A stretch of 24,173 nt of DNA, taken from contig JAOPVD010000126.1 of assembly GCA_025966295.1 (NCBI GenBank), positions 1 through 24,173 of the forward strand. Reading direction: 5' to 3'. Positions within the stretch are counted from its first letter, which is position 1. Every line of letters begins with the position of its first letter. The notes under the pieces were generated by a model. That model was not told the DNA's origin and ran no database searches. It saw nothing but the letters and a program-made list of their open reading frames with translations. A program made the translations under genes and the position numbers. The DNA is from Frankiales bacterium. GTDB lineage: Bacteria; Actinomycetota; Actinomycetes; Mycobacteriales; SCTD01. Positions 1 through 7,787 of this stretch are shown piece by piece.

Positions 1-1143
1 CCAGGTGTAGCCGCTCTCGATCCAGACGAAGCCGGTGGCCTGGCTCGGCACCGCGACCCGGGCCGCGGGTCGTACGCCGAGCACCCAGTGGCCGTGGCTG
101 AACAGCTGCGGCCAGAAGTGCGTGGACAGGTTCTCGAATCGGCCGACCCAGCTGTCCGGGATGCCCGAGGCCGACTGGAAGCCCTCGAAGCGCCGTGCCA
201 GCACCGGCTGGAGCAGCTGAGAGCCGAGCAGGCCGACCGGCACGAGCGCCAGCAGGGCCCGCGGCCGGTGGAGCAGGCACGCCAGCACGACCGCGGCGAG
301 CAGCAGGCCCAGGGCGCTGGAGAACTCGCCGGCCGACATCGCGCCCAGCACGAACAGCACGCCGAGGGGCACCAGCGCCCGGGAGCGCTGGTCGTAGGCC
401 CACAGCCCGACCACGATGGCGAGGTTGGCGATGAACAGGTCCGCGGTCGCGGCCGGCAGGCCGAGGGTCGAGCTGCCGCGCGCGGGGAAGGCGGCGGTGT
501 GGCCGTACGGCGCGAACCAGGTGGACACCAGGCGGGGGACCCCCAGCAGTCCCAGGACCTGCAGCACGGCGACGACCGCGACGACCGCCCCGCTCAGCAG
601 CGAGAGCCACAGGCAGCGCCGCAGCTGCTCCGGGGTGCGGATCGTGAAGCGCGCGATCGCGTAGATGCCGAGCAGCTTCCACAGCACCACGGAGTAGGTG
701 AGGTCGTCCGGGGTGACCGGCTGCTGCCGCAGCGCCAGCCAGAGCAGCGGCAGGACCGAGCTGGTCACGGCCAGCAGCACGAGTGCCTTCTCCACGCCCG
801 ACAGGCGGGGCGAGGTCAGCCGCCCGGTGCGGTGGGTGAGCACCGCCTTGAGCGCCACCGTTCCCCCGACGACCAGCGCGACCGCCTCGTTGACGCGCAG
901 CAGTGGAATGGCCGCACCCCGGTCGATGCCGGCAGTCAACGGCGTCACGAACACCACGACGTACGTCGCGACCTCCGGCCGGCGCCACACCAGAGCAGCG
1001 AGCCCGCAGACCGCCAGGCCGAGCAGCAGCACGAGCGGGCTGCGGGCCGCGATGGCGCCGAGCACCACCGTGACCGGCACCGCCACCGCCACGGGGAGCG
1101 CCGAGCGCAGGTCGGGGACGGCTCGGAGCGCGACGGTGGTCAT
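1..1143 (-). CDS. O-antigen ligase / Wzy-type polysaccharide polymerase (3' end cut by window edge)
   Basis: Open reading frame entering from the left edge; 381 residues are visible from an ATG at 1143, and the C-terminus lies outside the window. The visible part is a polytopic membrane protein with many hydrophobic helices separated by short Arg-rich loops. It ends in a segment reading FVWIESGYTW, a motif position typical of O-antigen ligase/polymerase (PF04932-like) proteins just after the large periplasmic loop. Expected role: polymerising lipid-linked repeat units, or ligating glycan, on the outer face of the membrane. The start overlaps the flippase stop by 4 bp (ATGA at 1140-1143), so translation is probably coupled. 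Family assignment rests on topology, the ESGY motif and the operon context; polymerase versus ligase cannot be decided without the missing end. Confidence 0.72.
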   Translation of the reverse strand, partial: MTTVALRAVPDLRSALPVAVAVPVTVVLGAIAARSPLVLLLGLAVCGLAALVWRRPEVATYVVVFVTPLTAGIDRGAAIPLLRVNEAVALVVGGTVALKAVLTHRTGRLTSPRLSGVEKALVLLAVTSSVLPLLWLALRQQPVTPDDLTYSVVLWKLLGIYAIARFTIRTPEQLRRCLWLSLLSGAVVAVVAVLQVLGLLGVPRLVSTWFAPYGHTAAFPARGSSTLGLPAATADLFIANLAIVVGLWAYDQRSRALVPLGVLFVLGAMSAGEFSSALGLLLAAVVLACLLHRPRALLALVPVGLLGSQLLQPVLARRFEGFQSASGIPDSWVGRFENLSTHFWPQLFSHGHWVLGVRPAARVAVPSQATGFVWIESGYTW

Positions 1144-2771
1144 GCGGCGGTCTTCGCCCGCAGGTGCGCAATGCCCTCGCGCACCCAGGTCAGCTCGGGG
1201 CCGTCGCTGACGGCCTGGCTCACCAGGAACGCGCCGGCACCGACGACGGCGCCCGCCAGCAGCGCGGTCTCCTGCCCCAGCCGGCCGCCGACCAGGACCG
1301 GCACCGCCCACGCCACCAGCCACACCGGGGCAGCCATGAGGGTCGCGCCCGCACTGATGCGCAGGAGCGACCGCCCGAGCCGGACCTGTCCCGGTGGCAG
1401 TTGGCGAGCCAGCCGGTGGTGCAGGAAGAGCGCCCCGTGCAGCAGCGCCACGGAGAAGGACGTACCCAGCGCGGCGAGCAGCGCGGCCCCGTCGAGCGTG
1501 CTCGCCAGCAGCACGCCGAGCAGGCAGGTGGCGGCCTGCCGCCGCATCGCCTGCAACGGGGTGCTGGTGTCCCCGCGGGCGTAGCAGGCGTAGCTGCCGA
1601 TCTGGACGGCCGTCTGGCCCACGACGCCGGCGGCGAGGGCCGCGCAGGACACGGCGACGAGCGTCACGCCGGGGCTGCCGGCCAGCTGGCCGAAGGCGAG
1701 CGCGCGGGCGAGGGGCTCGGCAAGCACGACGTAGCCCACCGCCGCCGGGACGGTGAAGAACAGGGCGAACGACAGGCCGCGGGCCAACTCCTCCCGGAAG
1801 GCCTCCGCGTCCCCCTGCCGGGCCTGCCGTGCCAGCCGCGGCAGCAGCGAGAGCGCCACCGGCGTGGCCACCAGCGCCACCGGAAGCGCGTAGAAGTTGA
1901 GCGCCACCTGGAAGGCGACCACGCCGCCGGCGACCCGGTTGGCCACGACGAGCAGGGTCAGCAGCTGCAGGGCGTAGAGGCCGGCCTGCGCCAGCGCCGG
2001 CAGGGCGTGACGCACCAGGGCCCGCACCTCCGGGTCGCGCCATCCGCGGCGCGGCAGGACCGTCACGCCGCTGCGGCGCGCACCGCACCACTGCAGCCCG
2101 GCGTGCACGGCGACCGCGGCGGTGGTGCCGAGGCCGAGCAGCGCCAGTTCGGAGGCCGGCACAGAGGCCAGGTCGCGCGAGGGCGCGTAGACGGCCGCGA
2201 CCACGCCGAGCACCACCAGGGTCCCGAGGTTCTCGACCGCCGGGGCGGCCGCTGCCAGTCCGAAGCGGGATGTGGAGTTCTGCACCGCCGCGCAGGTGCC
2301 GGCCACCGCGTACAGGAAGACCTGCGGGATGAGCATCACGATCAGCCAGGTGCTCACCGCGAGCTGCCCGGCGGCGTGTGAACCGCCCGCCGTCGCCTGC
2401 AGGGCAAGGGGACCCAGGACGACGGCGAGCGGGACCAGGAGGAGCAGCCCGACCAGGGCCACCCCGAGGAACCCGCCGGCGATGCGCCGCGCGGCCAGCA
2501 CGTCGTGGGTGTCGACGTGCCGCACCAGTGCGGGCACCAGCAGCGAGGTGAACAGCGAGCCGGCGAGCAGCCCGTAGTAGACGAGGTTGGGCAGCACGTT
2601 CGCGAACTGGAAGGTGTTGCCCAGGAAGGTCGGGCCGAGGACCGCTCCGATCGCGACCACCCGGGCCAGCCCGGTGACCCGACTGACGACCGTCCACCCG
2701 GCGACCGTCATCGAGTCGCCCACCGCGGCACCGGCGCCGACCCCGGGGGCTGTCAGCACGACCGCCGTCAT
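1140..2771 (-). CDS. MurJ/MviN-fold polyprenyl-linked glycan flippase
   Basis: 543 residues with about 14 hydrophobic helices, the size and layout of the MurJ/MviN branch of the MOP exporter superfamily. The N-terminal region VSRVTGLARVVAIGAVLG aligns with the family's SRxLGxxRD segment, followed by a PNL motif. The start is the ATG at 2771, which overlaps the stop of the sugar transferase by 4 bp (ATGA). A longer upstream reading only runs through the neighbour in another frame. Several charged residues known to matter in E. coli MurJ are replaced: the Asp of TDAF is Asn, the PNLLRR arginines become PNLVYY, and the Arg and Glu of the DRLMEFP helix align with Asn and Ala. With a phosphoglycosyl transferase upstream and a polymerase downstream, it is best read as the flippase for this glycan rather than the housekeeping lipid II flippase. 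Confidence 0.82.
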   Translation of the reverse strand: MTAVVLTAPGVGAGAAVGDSMTVAGWTVVSRVTGLARVVAIGAVLGPTFLGNTFQFANVLPNLVYYGLLAGSLFTSLLVPALVRHVDTHDVLAARRIAGGFLGVALVGLLLLVPLAVVLGPLALQATAGGSHAAGQLAVSTWLIVMLIPQVFLYAVAGTCAAVQNSTSRFGLAAAAPAVENLGTLVVLGVVAAVYAPSRDLASVPASELALLGLGTTAAVAVHAGLQWCGARRSGVTVLPRRGWRDPEVRALVRHALPALAQAGLYALQLLTLLVVANRVAGGVVAFQVALNFYALPVALVATPVALSLLPRLARQARQGDAEAFREELARGLSFALFFTVPAAVGYVVLAEPLARALAFGQLAGSPGVTLVAVSCAALAAGVVGQTAVQIGSYACYARGDTSTPLQAMRRQAATCLLGVLLASTLDGAALLAALGTSFSVALLHGALFLHHRLARQLPPGQVRLGRSLLRISAGATLMAAPVWLVAWAVPVLVGGRLGQETALLAGAVVGAGAFLVSQAVSDGPELTWVREGIAHLRAKTAA

Positions 2772-3487
2772 CGCGCACCGTCCCCGCGCAGCACGGCCGG
2801 CAGCGTCTTGAGCAGGATCAGCAGGTCGAGCAGCAGGCTCTGCCGCTGGACGTACTCCACGTCGCGGTCCAGCGCCTCGGCCATCGACAGCCGGCTGCGG
2901 CCACTGACCTGCCAGAGCCCGGTCATGCCCGGCGGCACCAGGAAGCGCGCGGCGTGCACGTCCTGGAACAGCTCGGCCTCCCACGGCAGTGCTGGACGCG
3001 GGCCGACGAGCGACATGTGACCGCGCCAGACGTTCAGCAGCTGCGGCAGCTCGTCCAGGCTCGTCCGCCGCAGGACGCGGCCCGGGAGCGTCACCCGTGG
3101 GTCGTCGACGAGCTTGAAGATGCCGTCCCCGGCATCGACGGGCCCGGCGCCGGGCATGAGCATCCGGCGGACGAACTCCCGGTGCGCGGCGTCGTCGCCG
3201 TCGACCTGCATGGTCCGGAACTTGCACATGACGAACGGGCGACGGTCGCGTCCGAGCCGGGGCTGGCGGAACAGCGCGGCACCGGGACTGGTCACCCGCA
3301 CGGCGGCTGCGATCAGCAGCAGGAGCGGGCCCAGGACCAGCAGCAGCACCGACGAGCCGAGCAGGTCGACCGTCCGCTTGGCCGCCGACTGGCCCCGGCG
3401 CGTCGGCCACCGGGCGACGCCGTCCGGGTGCCCCGACGCGACCGGCGGCCCGGCGCGCCAGGTGCTGAACGACGGGGAGGCGGACAT
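2768..3487 (-). CDS. Small monotopic phosphoglycosyl transferase (bacterial sugar transferase, PF02397)
   Basis: 239 residues. It transfers a sugar-1-phosphate from a nucleotide sugar to polyprenyl phosphate, the first membrane step of repeat-unit assembly. Visible signatures: KRTVDLLGS (37-45) leading into one hydrophobic re-entrant helix (about 45-64), FRQPRLGR (73-80), KFRTM (89-93), the catalytic Asp-Glu pair D145-E146 in RRTSLDELPQ, VGPRP (161-165) and the GMTGLWQVSGRS segment (187-198). It lacks the N-terminal multi-helix domain of WbaP/WcaJ-type enzymes, so it is the small catalytic form. The ATG at 3487 was chosen because it lies 1 bp after the acetyltransferase stop (TGAGATG) and starts just before the conserved domain; upstream in-frame sequence belongs to the neighbour. 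Sugar specificity cannot be read from sequence. Confidence 0.9.
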   Translation of the reverse strand: MSASPSFSTWRAGPPVASGHPDGVARWPTRRGQSAAKRTVDLLGSSVLLLVLGPLLLLIAAAVRVTSPGAALFRQPRLGRDRRPFVMCKFRTMQVDGDDAAHREFVRRMLMPGAGPVDAGDGIFKLVDDPRVTLPGRVLRRTSLDELPQLLNVWRGHMSLVGPRPALPWEAELFQDVHAARFLVPPGMTGLWQVSGRSRLSMAEALDRDVEYVQRQSLLLDLLILLKTLPAVLRGDGAR

Positions 3488-3488
3488 C

Positions 3489-4103
3489 TCACACCGCCGA
3501 CCCGGCGCGCTGAGCGCGGCCCTCGACGGTGGGCAGGTCTTCGACCCTGCAGCGCACCACCGCCGGGTTGCCGTAAGCCACGGCCCCCGCCGGCACGTCA
3601 CGGGTGACGACGGACCCGGCCCCGATCAGCGCCCCGGCACCGATCCGGACGAACGGCAGCACGGTCACGTTCACGCCGAGCTGCGCGCCGGCGCCGATGA
3701 CCGGACCAGCCATCCGAGCGGCCGACTCCGCCGAGCCGGGGTACAGGTCGTTGGCGAAGCTGACCCCCGGCGCGAGGAAGGCGTCCTGCTCGATCTGGCT
3801 GTACTGCGCGACGTAGCAGTTGGCATGGACCTTCACCCGGTCACCGATGCGGCAGCCGTAGTCGATGACGGTGTTGCTCCACACCGAGACGTCGTCACCC
3901 AGCACGCACTGCTCCCGGACCACGACGTGGTGGCCGCTGCTGAACCGCTCCCCGATCCGGGACCCGGCGTACAGGACGGTGCCGGAGCGCAGCCGGGCGC
4001 CGGGCGCGAGGTCCAGGGCAGCGGTCTGCACCCGCGCGCTGGGGTAGCCGACCAGCACGCCGGTGTCGACGGCCGGTTCGCGCGGCTGGTGTCGCTCAGT
4101 CAC
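3489..4103 (-). CDS. Left-handed beta-helix N-acetyltransferase (WlbB/WbpD-like)
   Basis: 204 residues, GTG start. Repeated hexapeptide pattern of the left-handed beta-helix fold over about residues 30-185, for example IGERFSSGHHVVVRE, IGDRVKVHANCYVAQYSQIE and IGAGALIGAGSVVTRDVPAG. The stretch FLAPGVSFANDLYP is characteristic of enzymes acetylating a 3-amino group on a UDP-sugar (WlbB/WbpD). Expected reaction: acetyl-CoA-dependent N-acetylation of the 3-amino-uronic acid made by the preceding aminotransferase. The GTG overlaps the aminotransferase stop by 8 bp, and the stop lies 1 bp before the sugar transferase ATG, so the three genes form a tight translational unit. A dTDP-sugar acetyltransferase (QdtC/FdtC type) is the alternative; the oxidoreductase in the operon favours the uronic acid route. 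Confidence 0.82.
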   Translation of the reverse strand: MTERHQPREPAVDTGVLVGYPSARVQTAALDLAPGARLRSGTVLYAGSRIGERFSSGHHVVVREQCVLGDDVSVWSNTVIDYGCRIGDRVKVHANCYVAQYSQIEQDAFLAPGVSFANDLYPGSAESAARMAGPVIGAGAQLGVNVTVLPFVRIGAGALIGAGSVVTRDVPAGAVAYGNPAVVRCRVEDLPTVEGRAQRAGSAV

Positions 4104-5223
4104 GACCCACCACCGCCAGCCCGGCGATCTGCTGCAGCGCTTCGCAGACCCGGGCCACCTGGACGTCGGACAGGTGCGCGTGCATCGGCAGCGAGAACAC
4201 CTGCTCGGCGGCCTCCTCGGCCACCGGCAGCGGCCCGTCCGCGAACCGCAGGTAGGGCACCTGCAGGTGGCACGGGACCGGGTAGTGGATGCCGGTGGCG
4301 ATCCCGCGGACGGCGAGTTCGTCCCGGATCAGGTCGCGGCGGTCGGACCGCGCCACCGCCAGGTGGTGCACGCCGACGGTGCCAGGTACCCCCTCGACCA
4401 GCTGCACGGCGGTGTCGGCCAAGGCGGTGCGGTAGGCCGCCATGACCTCCCGGCGCCGGGCGTTCCAGCCGTCGAGACGGCTCAGCTTCAGCGACAGGAC
4501 GCCGGCTTGCAGCGCGTCCAGCCGGCTGTTCGTGCCGATCTCGGTGTGCACGTAGTGCGAGCCGTCCGCGCGACCGTGGTCCCGCATCGAACGCACCCGG
4601 TCCGCCAGGACGTCGTCCGAGCAGACCACCGCACCGCCGTCCCCGAAGGCCCCGAGGTTCTTGCCCGGGTAGAAGCTGAAGCACCCGAAGACGCCGCGGG
4701 AGCCAGCCGGACGGCCACGCCACCGGGCGCCATGGGCCTGCGCCGCGTCCTCGACGACGGCGACGCCGGCCGGGGTGGTGACCGCCAGGATCGCCTGCAT
4801 GTCGGGCATCTGGCCGTAGAGGTGGACCACCATCACAGCCCGGGTCCGTGGCGTGAGCGCCGCCGCGATCGCCTCCGGGGTGATGAGCAGCGTTGCCGGG
4901 TCGACGTCGACGAACCGCGGGGCGGCACCGACGAGCACGACCGCCTCCGCGGTCGCGACGAAGGTGTTGGTGGGCACCACTACCTCGTCGCCGGGTCCGA
5001 CGTCGAGCGCGCGCAGTGCGAGCACCAGCGCGTCGGTCCCGTTGGCCACCCCGATCGCGTGCGGGGTCTCGCAGTACGCCGCCCACTCCCGCTCGAACTG
5101 CTCGACCAGCGGGCCGCCGACGAAGCGTCCGGTGTCGAGGACCTCCGCCCAGAGCCGGTCCAGCGCGGGACGCAGCTCAGCCGTTTGCCCGCCGAGGTCC
5201 AGGAAGGGCGTGCGGTCCGTCAT
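4096..5223 (-). CDS. DegT/DnrJ/EryC1 sugar aminotransferase (WlbC/WbpE-like)
   Basis: 375 residues, the usual length of the family. PLP-dependent transfer of an amino group, probably from glutamate, to a 3-keto nucleotide sugar. Visible PLP-site features: GTDAL at 62-66 (phosphate binding), VEDAAQAHGA at 157-166 (Asp159 to the pyridine nitrogen, Gln162 stacking), the Schiff-base lysine K188 in SFYPGKNLGAFGDGG, and Asn232 in GTNSRLD. The ATG at 5223 has a strong ribosome binding site (AGGAGG with 5 bp spacing) after a 78-bp gap. Together with the dehydrogenase upstream and the acetyltransferase downstream it matches the oxidation, transamination and acetylation sequence that makes a diacetamido uronic acid. 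Substrate identity is inferred from context. Confidence 0.9.
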   Translation of the reverse strand: MTDRTPFLDLGGQTAELRPALDRLWAEVLDTGRFVGGPLVEQFEREWAAYCETPHAIGVANGTDALVLALRALDVGPGDEVVVPTNTFVATAEAVVLVGAAPRFVDVDPATLLITPEAIAAALTPRTRAVMVVHLYGQMPDMQAILAVTTPAGVAVVEDAAQAHGARWRGRPAGSRGVFGCFSFYPGKNLGAFGDGGAVVCSDDVLADRVRSMRDHGRADGSHYVHTEIGTNSRLDALQAGVLSLKLSRLDGWNARRREVMAAYRTALADTAVQLVEGVPGTVGVHHLAVARSDRRDLIRDELAVRGIATGIHYPVPCHLQVPYLRFADGPLPVAEEAAEQVFSLPMHAHLSDVQVARVCEALQQIAGLAVVGRD

Positions 5224-5248
5224 CGTGCCTCCTGCAGTGGTGGTGGTG

Positions 5249-5273
5249 CGCCTGGCGACGCAGCGGCCAGGCG
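5249..5273 (-). other. Intercistronic stem-loop between dehydrogenase and aminotransferase genes
   Basis: Perfect 8-bp inverted repeat (CGCCTGGC at 5249-5256, GCCAGGCG at 5266-5273) with a 9-nt loop, lying in the only sizeable gap inside the operon and about 25 nt before the aminotransferase start. It has no U-rich tail, so an attenuator or an RNA-stabilising or processing hairpin is more likely than a full terminator. Function is inference. Confidence 0.4.
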
Positions 5274-5301
5274 TCAGGGAGCAACGCCTGCACGGGTGTG
5301 G

Positions 5302-6465
5302 CTACTCGCGCTGGGCGACCAGCTGGGCGGGCACCTCCAGCCAGACGTCGTCGAGGGGCAGGTCCTGCACCGGCGGGAGGGCGCTGCCGGTGGCCAGGGT
5401 CCGCCGCTCCCCACCGGTCCGGCGCAGCGTGACGTCATCAGCGACCTCGTCCATGCTGACCCGGCGCCCGAGCTCGAGCGACCACTGCGCGCACTCGAGC
5501 ACCTGTACGACGGCGAGGCCGTTGCGGCCGTCCGTCCGCGGCACCGCGCCGGTGCGGACGCAGTCCGCGAAGTGCCGGTCCTGCACCATCAGCGGCTCGT
5601 CGAACGCCACGTACGGCGCCACGATGTCCCCGTAGCGGTAGGACATCGGCGGCTGGCCGAGGTCAGCCGCCGCGGACTGCGCCGTGACGCCCTTGTCGTG
5701 GATGCGGATCGGCTCGTCGGCGGCGAGATCGTTGTAGACGGCCATCTTCCGGCTGCCCACGACCGTCATGCGGCGCACCTTGCAGGGGTCGAGCCAGCTC
5801 ACGTGGATGTTGGCCGACAGGTCGGTGTCCTCGTAGAACAACCGCAGGTAGGCGACGTCCTCGAACTGGTGGTGCGCGTGCCGGGACGCCCAGGCCTGCA
5901 CCGCCACCGGTGGCTTGCCGAGCAGGCAGTTGATGACCGAGACGTCGTGCGGGGCCAGGTCCATGATGACGTTGACGTCGCTCTGGTAGAGCCCGAGGTT
6001 CAGGCGCGCGCTGTCGAGGTAGAAGACCTCGCCGAGCTCGCCGGACCGGACCAGCTCCCGCATCCGTAGTACCGCGGCGTTGTACTCGAAGGTGTGCCCG
6101 ACCATCAGCGTCACGCCGCTGGCGGCGGCGGCGTGGAGCAGCCGCTGCGCGGCAAAGGTGCTGGTGGCCAACGGCTTCTCGATCAGCACGTGCTTACCGG
6201 CCGCCATGGCCTCCAGTGCCAGGGCTACGTGCGTGGTCGGCGGCGTGGCGATGACGGCCGCGTCGATGTGGGGCAGCGCGTCCTTCAGCGACCGGAACGA
6301 CCGGACCCCCGGGAAGGCCCGCGACAGCGCGGAAAGACGGGCCTCGCGGCCGTCGATGAGCGCGACTTCGGCAACCTCGTTGAGCCCGCACAGGACACGG
6401 ACATGCTTGGAGCCCCAGTAGCCGCAACCGACCACCCCGACACGCAGCCTGTGCTCGGCAGCCAT
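5302..6465 (-). CDS. Gfo/Idh/MocA-family nucleotide-sugar 3-dehydrogenase (WlbA/WbpB-like)
   Basis: 387 residues from the ATG at 6465. NAD(P)-dependent oxidoreductase, expected to oxidise C3 of a UDP-N-acetylglucosaminuronic acid. The Rossmann motif VVGCGYWG is at 11-18, the conserved Lys is in EKPLA (K97), and the catalytic-type DLAPHD motif (His173) lies in the alpha/beta domain. An in-frame GTG at 6474 is possible, but the purine-rich AAGGGGGG site sits 8 nt before the ATG and almost touches the GTG, so the ATG is preferred. It is the first gene of the glycan operon; 176 bp separate it from the upstream GH5 gene. The UDP-GlcNAc 6-dehydrogenase needed to make the presumed substrate is not in the window. 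General inositol or sugar dehydrogenase activity is the fallback call. Confidence 0.82.
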   Translation of the reverse strand: MAAEHRLRVGVVGCGYWGSKHVRVLCGLNEVAEVALIDGREARLSALSRAFPGVRSFRSLKDALPHIDAAVIATPPTTHVALALEAMAAGKHVLIEKPLATSTFAAQRLLHAAAASGVTLMVGHTFEYNAAVLRMRELVRSGELGEVFYLDSARLNLGLYQSDVNVIMDLAPHDVSVINCLLGKPPVAVQAWASRHAHHQFEDVAYLRLFYEDTDLSANIHVSWLDPCKVRRMTVVGSRKMAVYNDLAADEPIRIHDKGVTAQSAAADLGQPPMSYRYGDIVAPYVAFDEPLMVQDRHFADCVRTGAVPRTDGRNGLAVVQVLECAQWSLELGRRVSMDEVADDVTLRRTGGERRTLATGSALPPVQDLPLDDVWLEVPAQLVAQRE

Positions 6466-6568
6466 CGTCGCCACCCCCCTTGGTCCAGCGCCCGCGCTGC
6501 GGACGTTCGCGACGGTAGGGACGGCGCGGGCGGCCCGGCATCAGACCTACATCCCAAACCGCCTACGT

Positions 6569-6622
6569 CATCTGTGGGAGCGCAGATGCCTTGCGTACCA
6601 AGGACTGTCGGGTTGCCGACAG
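6569..6622. other. Three consecutive stem-loops between the GH5 gene and the glycan operon
   Basis: Three inverted repeats lie almost end to end: CATCTG/CAGATG (6569-6588, 8-nt loop), CCTTG/CAAGG (6589-6603, 5-nt loop) and CTGTCGG/CCGACAG (6605-6622, 4-nt loop). The last one sits 20 nt downstream of the GH5 stop in its transcript and is the strongest (7 perfect pairs, GC-rich); it could end GH5 transcription. No U-tract follows, as is common in actinobacteria. The other two may be operator dyads for the glycan operon or extend the terminator. Confidence 0.45.
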
Positions 6623-6641
6623 CTGTGCTCGGCCGGGGTCC

Positions 6642-7775
6642 TCAATGCCCGCGGGCCAGGGCCCGGAGGTGGTCTCTGACGGCTGCGCCGTACCTGGTCG
6701 GGGTCCCGTTGTAGCTGCTGATCAGGGCCGGCTCGCCGGCGCAGCTCCCGGTGAACCAGGCCCACGCCAGGTAGCTGACGTGGTGGGCATCAGCCCACCG
6801 CATGAGGGCCGTCACGGCGGCACCGGTGCAGTCCTTGGCGCCGAACTCGCCAATGACGACCGGGACCCTCGCGGCGAGCGGGGCCACCGTCCGGTTCCAG
6901 CAGGCGAGGCTGTCGCACGGCGAGTAGTGCGGCAGGTAGATGTGGATCGACGCCGCGAGCTGGTGGGCCGGGTCCGCGGGAGCGAACTGCCGCCAGCGGT
7001 CCACCACGCCGGCGTACTGCGGGCCCCCGACGAGCACGACGTTGGTGGCGTGGACGGCCCGCACCTGGCGCAGCATCTCGGTCATGCCGGCGGCGGCGAA
7101 GCCGACGCCCGGGCAGCGGCCGCCATTGCGGACGCAGGTCCAGGCCGCCGTGGTGTTGTGGTTGTGGTCCGGGAACGGCTCGTTGAACAGGTCGAAGACC
7201 ACGGCCGGGTTGCGGGCGAACGTCGCCGCGACGCTGCGCCAGAACGCCGGTGCGTGGTCGCGGTCCGGCATCACGGTCTGGTCCAGTGCCTTCGTCCGGC
7301 CGGGTGCGCTCCAGTGCAGGTCCAGCACCACGTACAGGCGGCGCGCGTTCAGGCGCCGGACGAACGCCACGATCGCGGCCCGGTAGTGGCTGCCGGCGTA
7401 GGCCGGGCTGACGCCGTTGATCCCGAGCCAGCAGTCCTCGTTGAGGGACACCCGGACAGCGGTCATCTTCCAGGACGCCATCACGGCGATGGCCCGGTCG
7501 TCGACGGGGCCGTCGAAGATGCCGTCGCCCTCGGCGCAGGCGTACTGCGTCCCCGACCGGTTGGCGCCGAGCAGCCGCACCTCCCGGCCGGCCAGGTCCA
7601 CCAGCCGGTTGCCGCGGACGCGGACCCCGAAGCCGGGGGCGGTCACCGCCAGTCCGCCGCCGGTGCTGATGACCGGCTCCGGTGCCGGCGTGGCCGGCAG
7701 CCGGCGGGCACCCTGCGGCGCCGTCGCACACCCCACGGTGAGGACGAGCACCAGGCCGGCCACGTGCCGTCGCAC
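6642..7775 (-). CDS. Secreted lipoprotein glycoside hydrolase, GH5 (cellulase-like) family
   Basis: 377 residues. A short lipoprotein signal ends in the lipobox LTVGC (Cys16), followed by a linker rich in Pro and Ala, then a (beta/alpha)8 GH5-type domain from about residue 45. The acid/base Glu199 in FDLFNEPF and the nucleophile Glu310 in VVIGEFGAK are both present, as is HW in LDLHWSAPG, so the enzyme should be active on a beta-linked glycan outside the cell. The GTG at 7775 is supported by a -10 element TACGGT exactly 6 nt upstream and by the signal peptide; a longer reading frame would overlap the divergent photolyase promoter. Its position just upstream of the glycan operon suggests trimming or release of that polymer, which is inference. 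Substrate (glucan, mannan or other) cannot be told. Confidence 0.85.
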   Translation of the reverse strand: MRRHVAGLVLVLTVGCATAPQGARRLPATPAPEPVISTGGGLAVTAPGFGVRVRGNRLVDLAGREVRLLGANRSGTQYACAEGDGIFDGPVDDRAIAVMASWKMTAVRVSLNEDCWLGINGVSPAYAGSHYRAAIVAFVRRLNARRLYVVLDLHWSAPGRTKALDQTVMPDRDHAPAFWRSVAATFARNPAVVFDLFNEPFPDHNHNTTAAWTCVRNGGRCPGVGFAAAGMTEMLRQVRAVHATNVVLVGGPQYAGVVDRWRQFAPADPAHQLAASIHIYLPHYSPCDSLACWNRTVAPLAARVPVVIGEFGAKDCTGAAVTALMRWADAHHVSYLAWAWFTGSCAGEPALISSYNGTPTRYGAAVRDHLRALARGH

Positions 7776-7781
7776 CTGCCG

Positions 7782-7787
7782 ACCGTA
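7782..7787 (-). promoter_or_regulatory. -10 element of a leaderless promoter for the GH5 gene
   Basis: TACGGT on the minus strand, fitting the actinobacterial TANNNT pattern, with 6 nt to the GTG start. Transcription would begin at or next to the start codon. No convincing -35 is visible. Confidence 0.5.

Noticed and set aside
88..1584. Long plus-strand frames opposite the glycan operon (also 4063-6069, 6591-8825, 16,000-18,300 and 21,455-23,278)
   Set aside because: They are antisense shadows with Arg, Gln, His and Ala-rich low-complexity translations, no known motifs, and they overlap well-supported genes over their whole length.
1140..3410. A single 756-residue minus-strand frame covering the flippase and most of the sugar transferase region
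   Set aside because: Upstream of 2771 it is an out-of-frame shadow of the sugar transferase (Arg/Pro-rich, no motifs). The flippase starts at the ATG at 2771 in an ATGA overlap.
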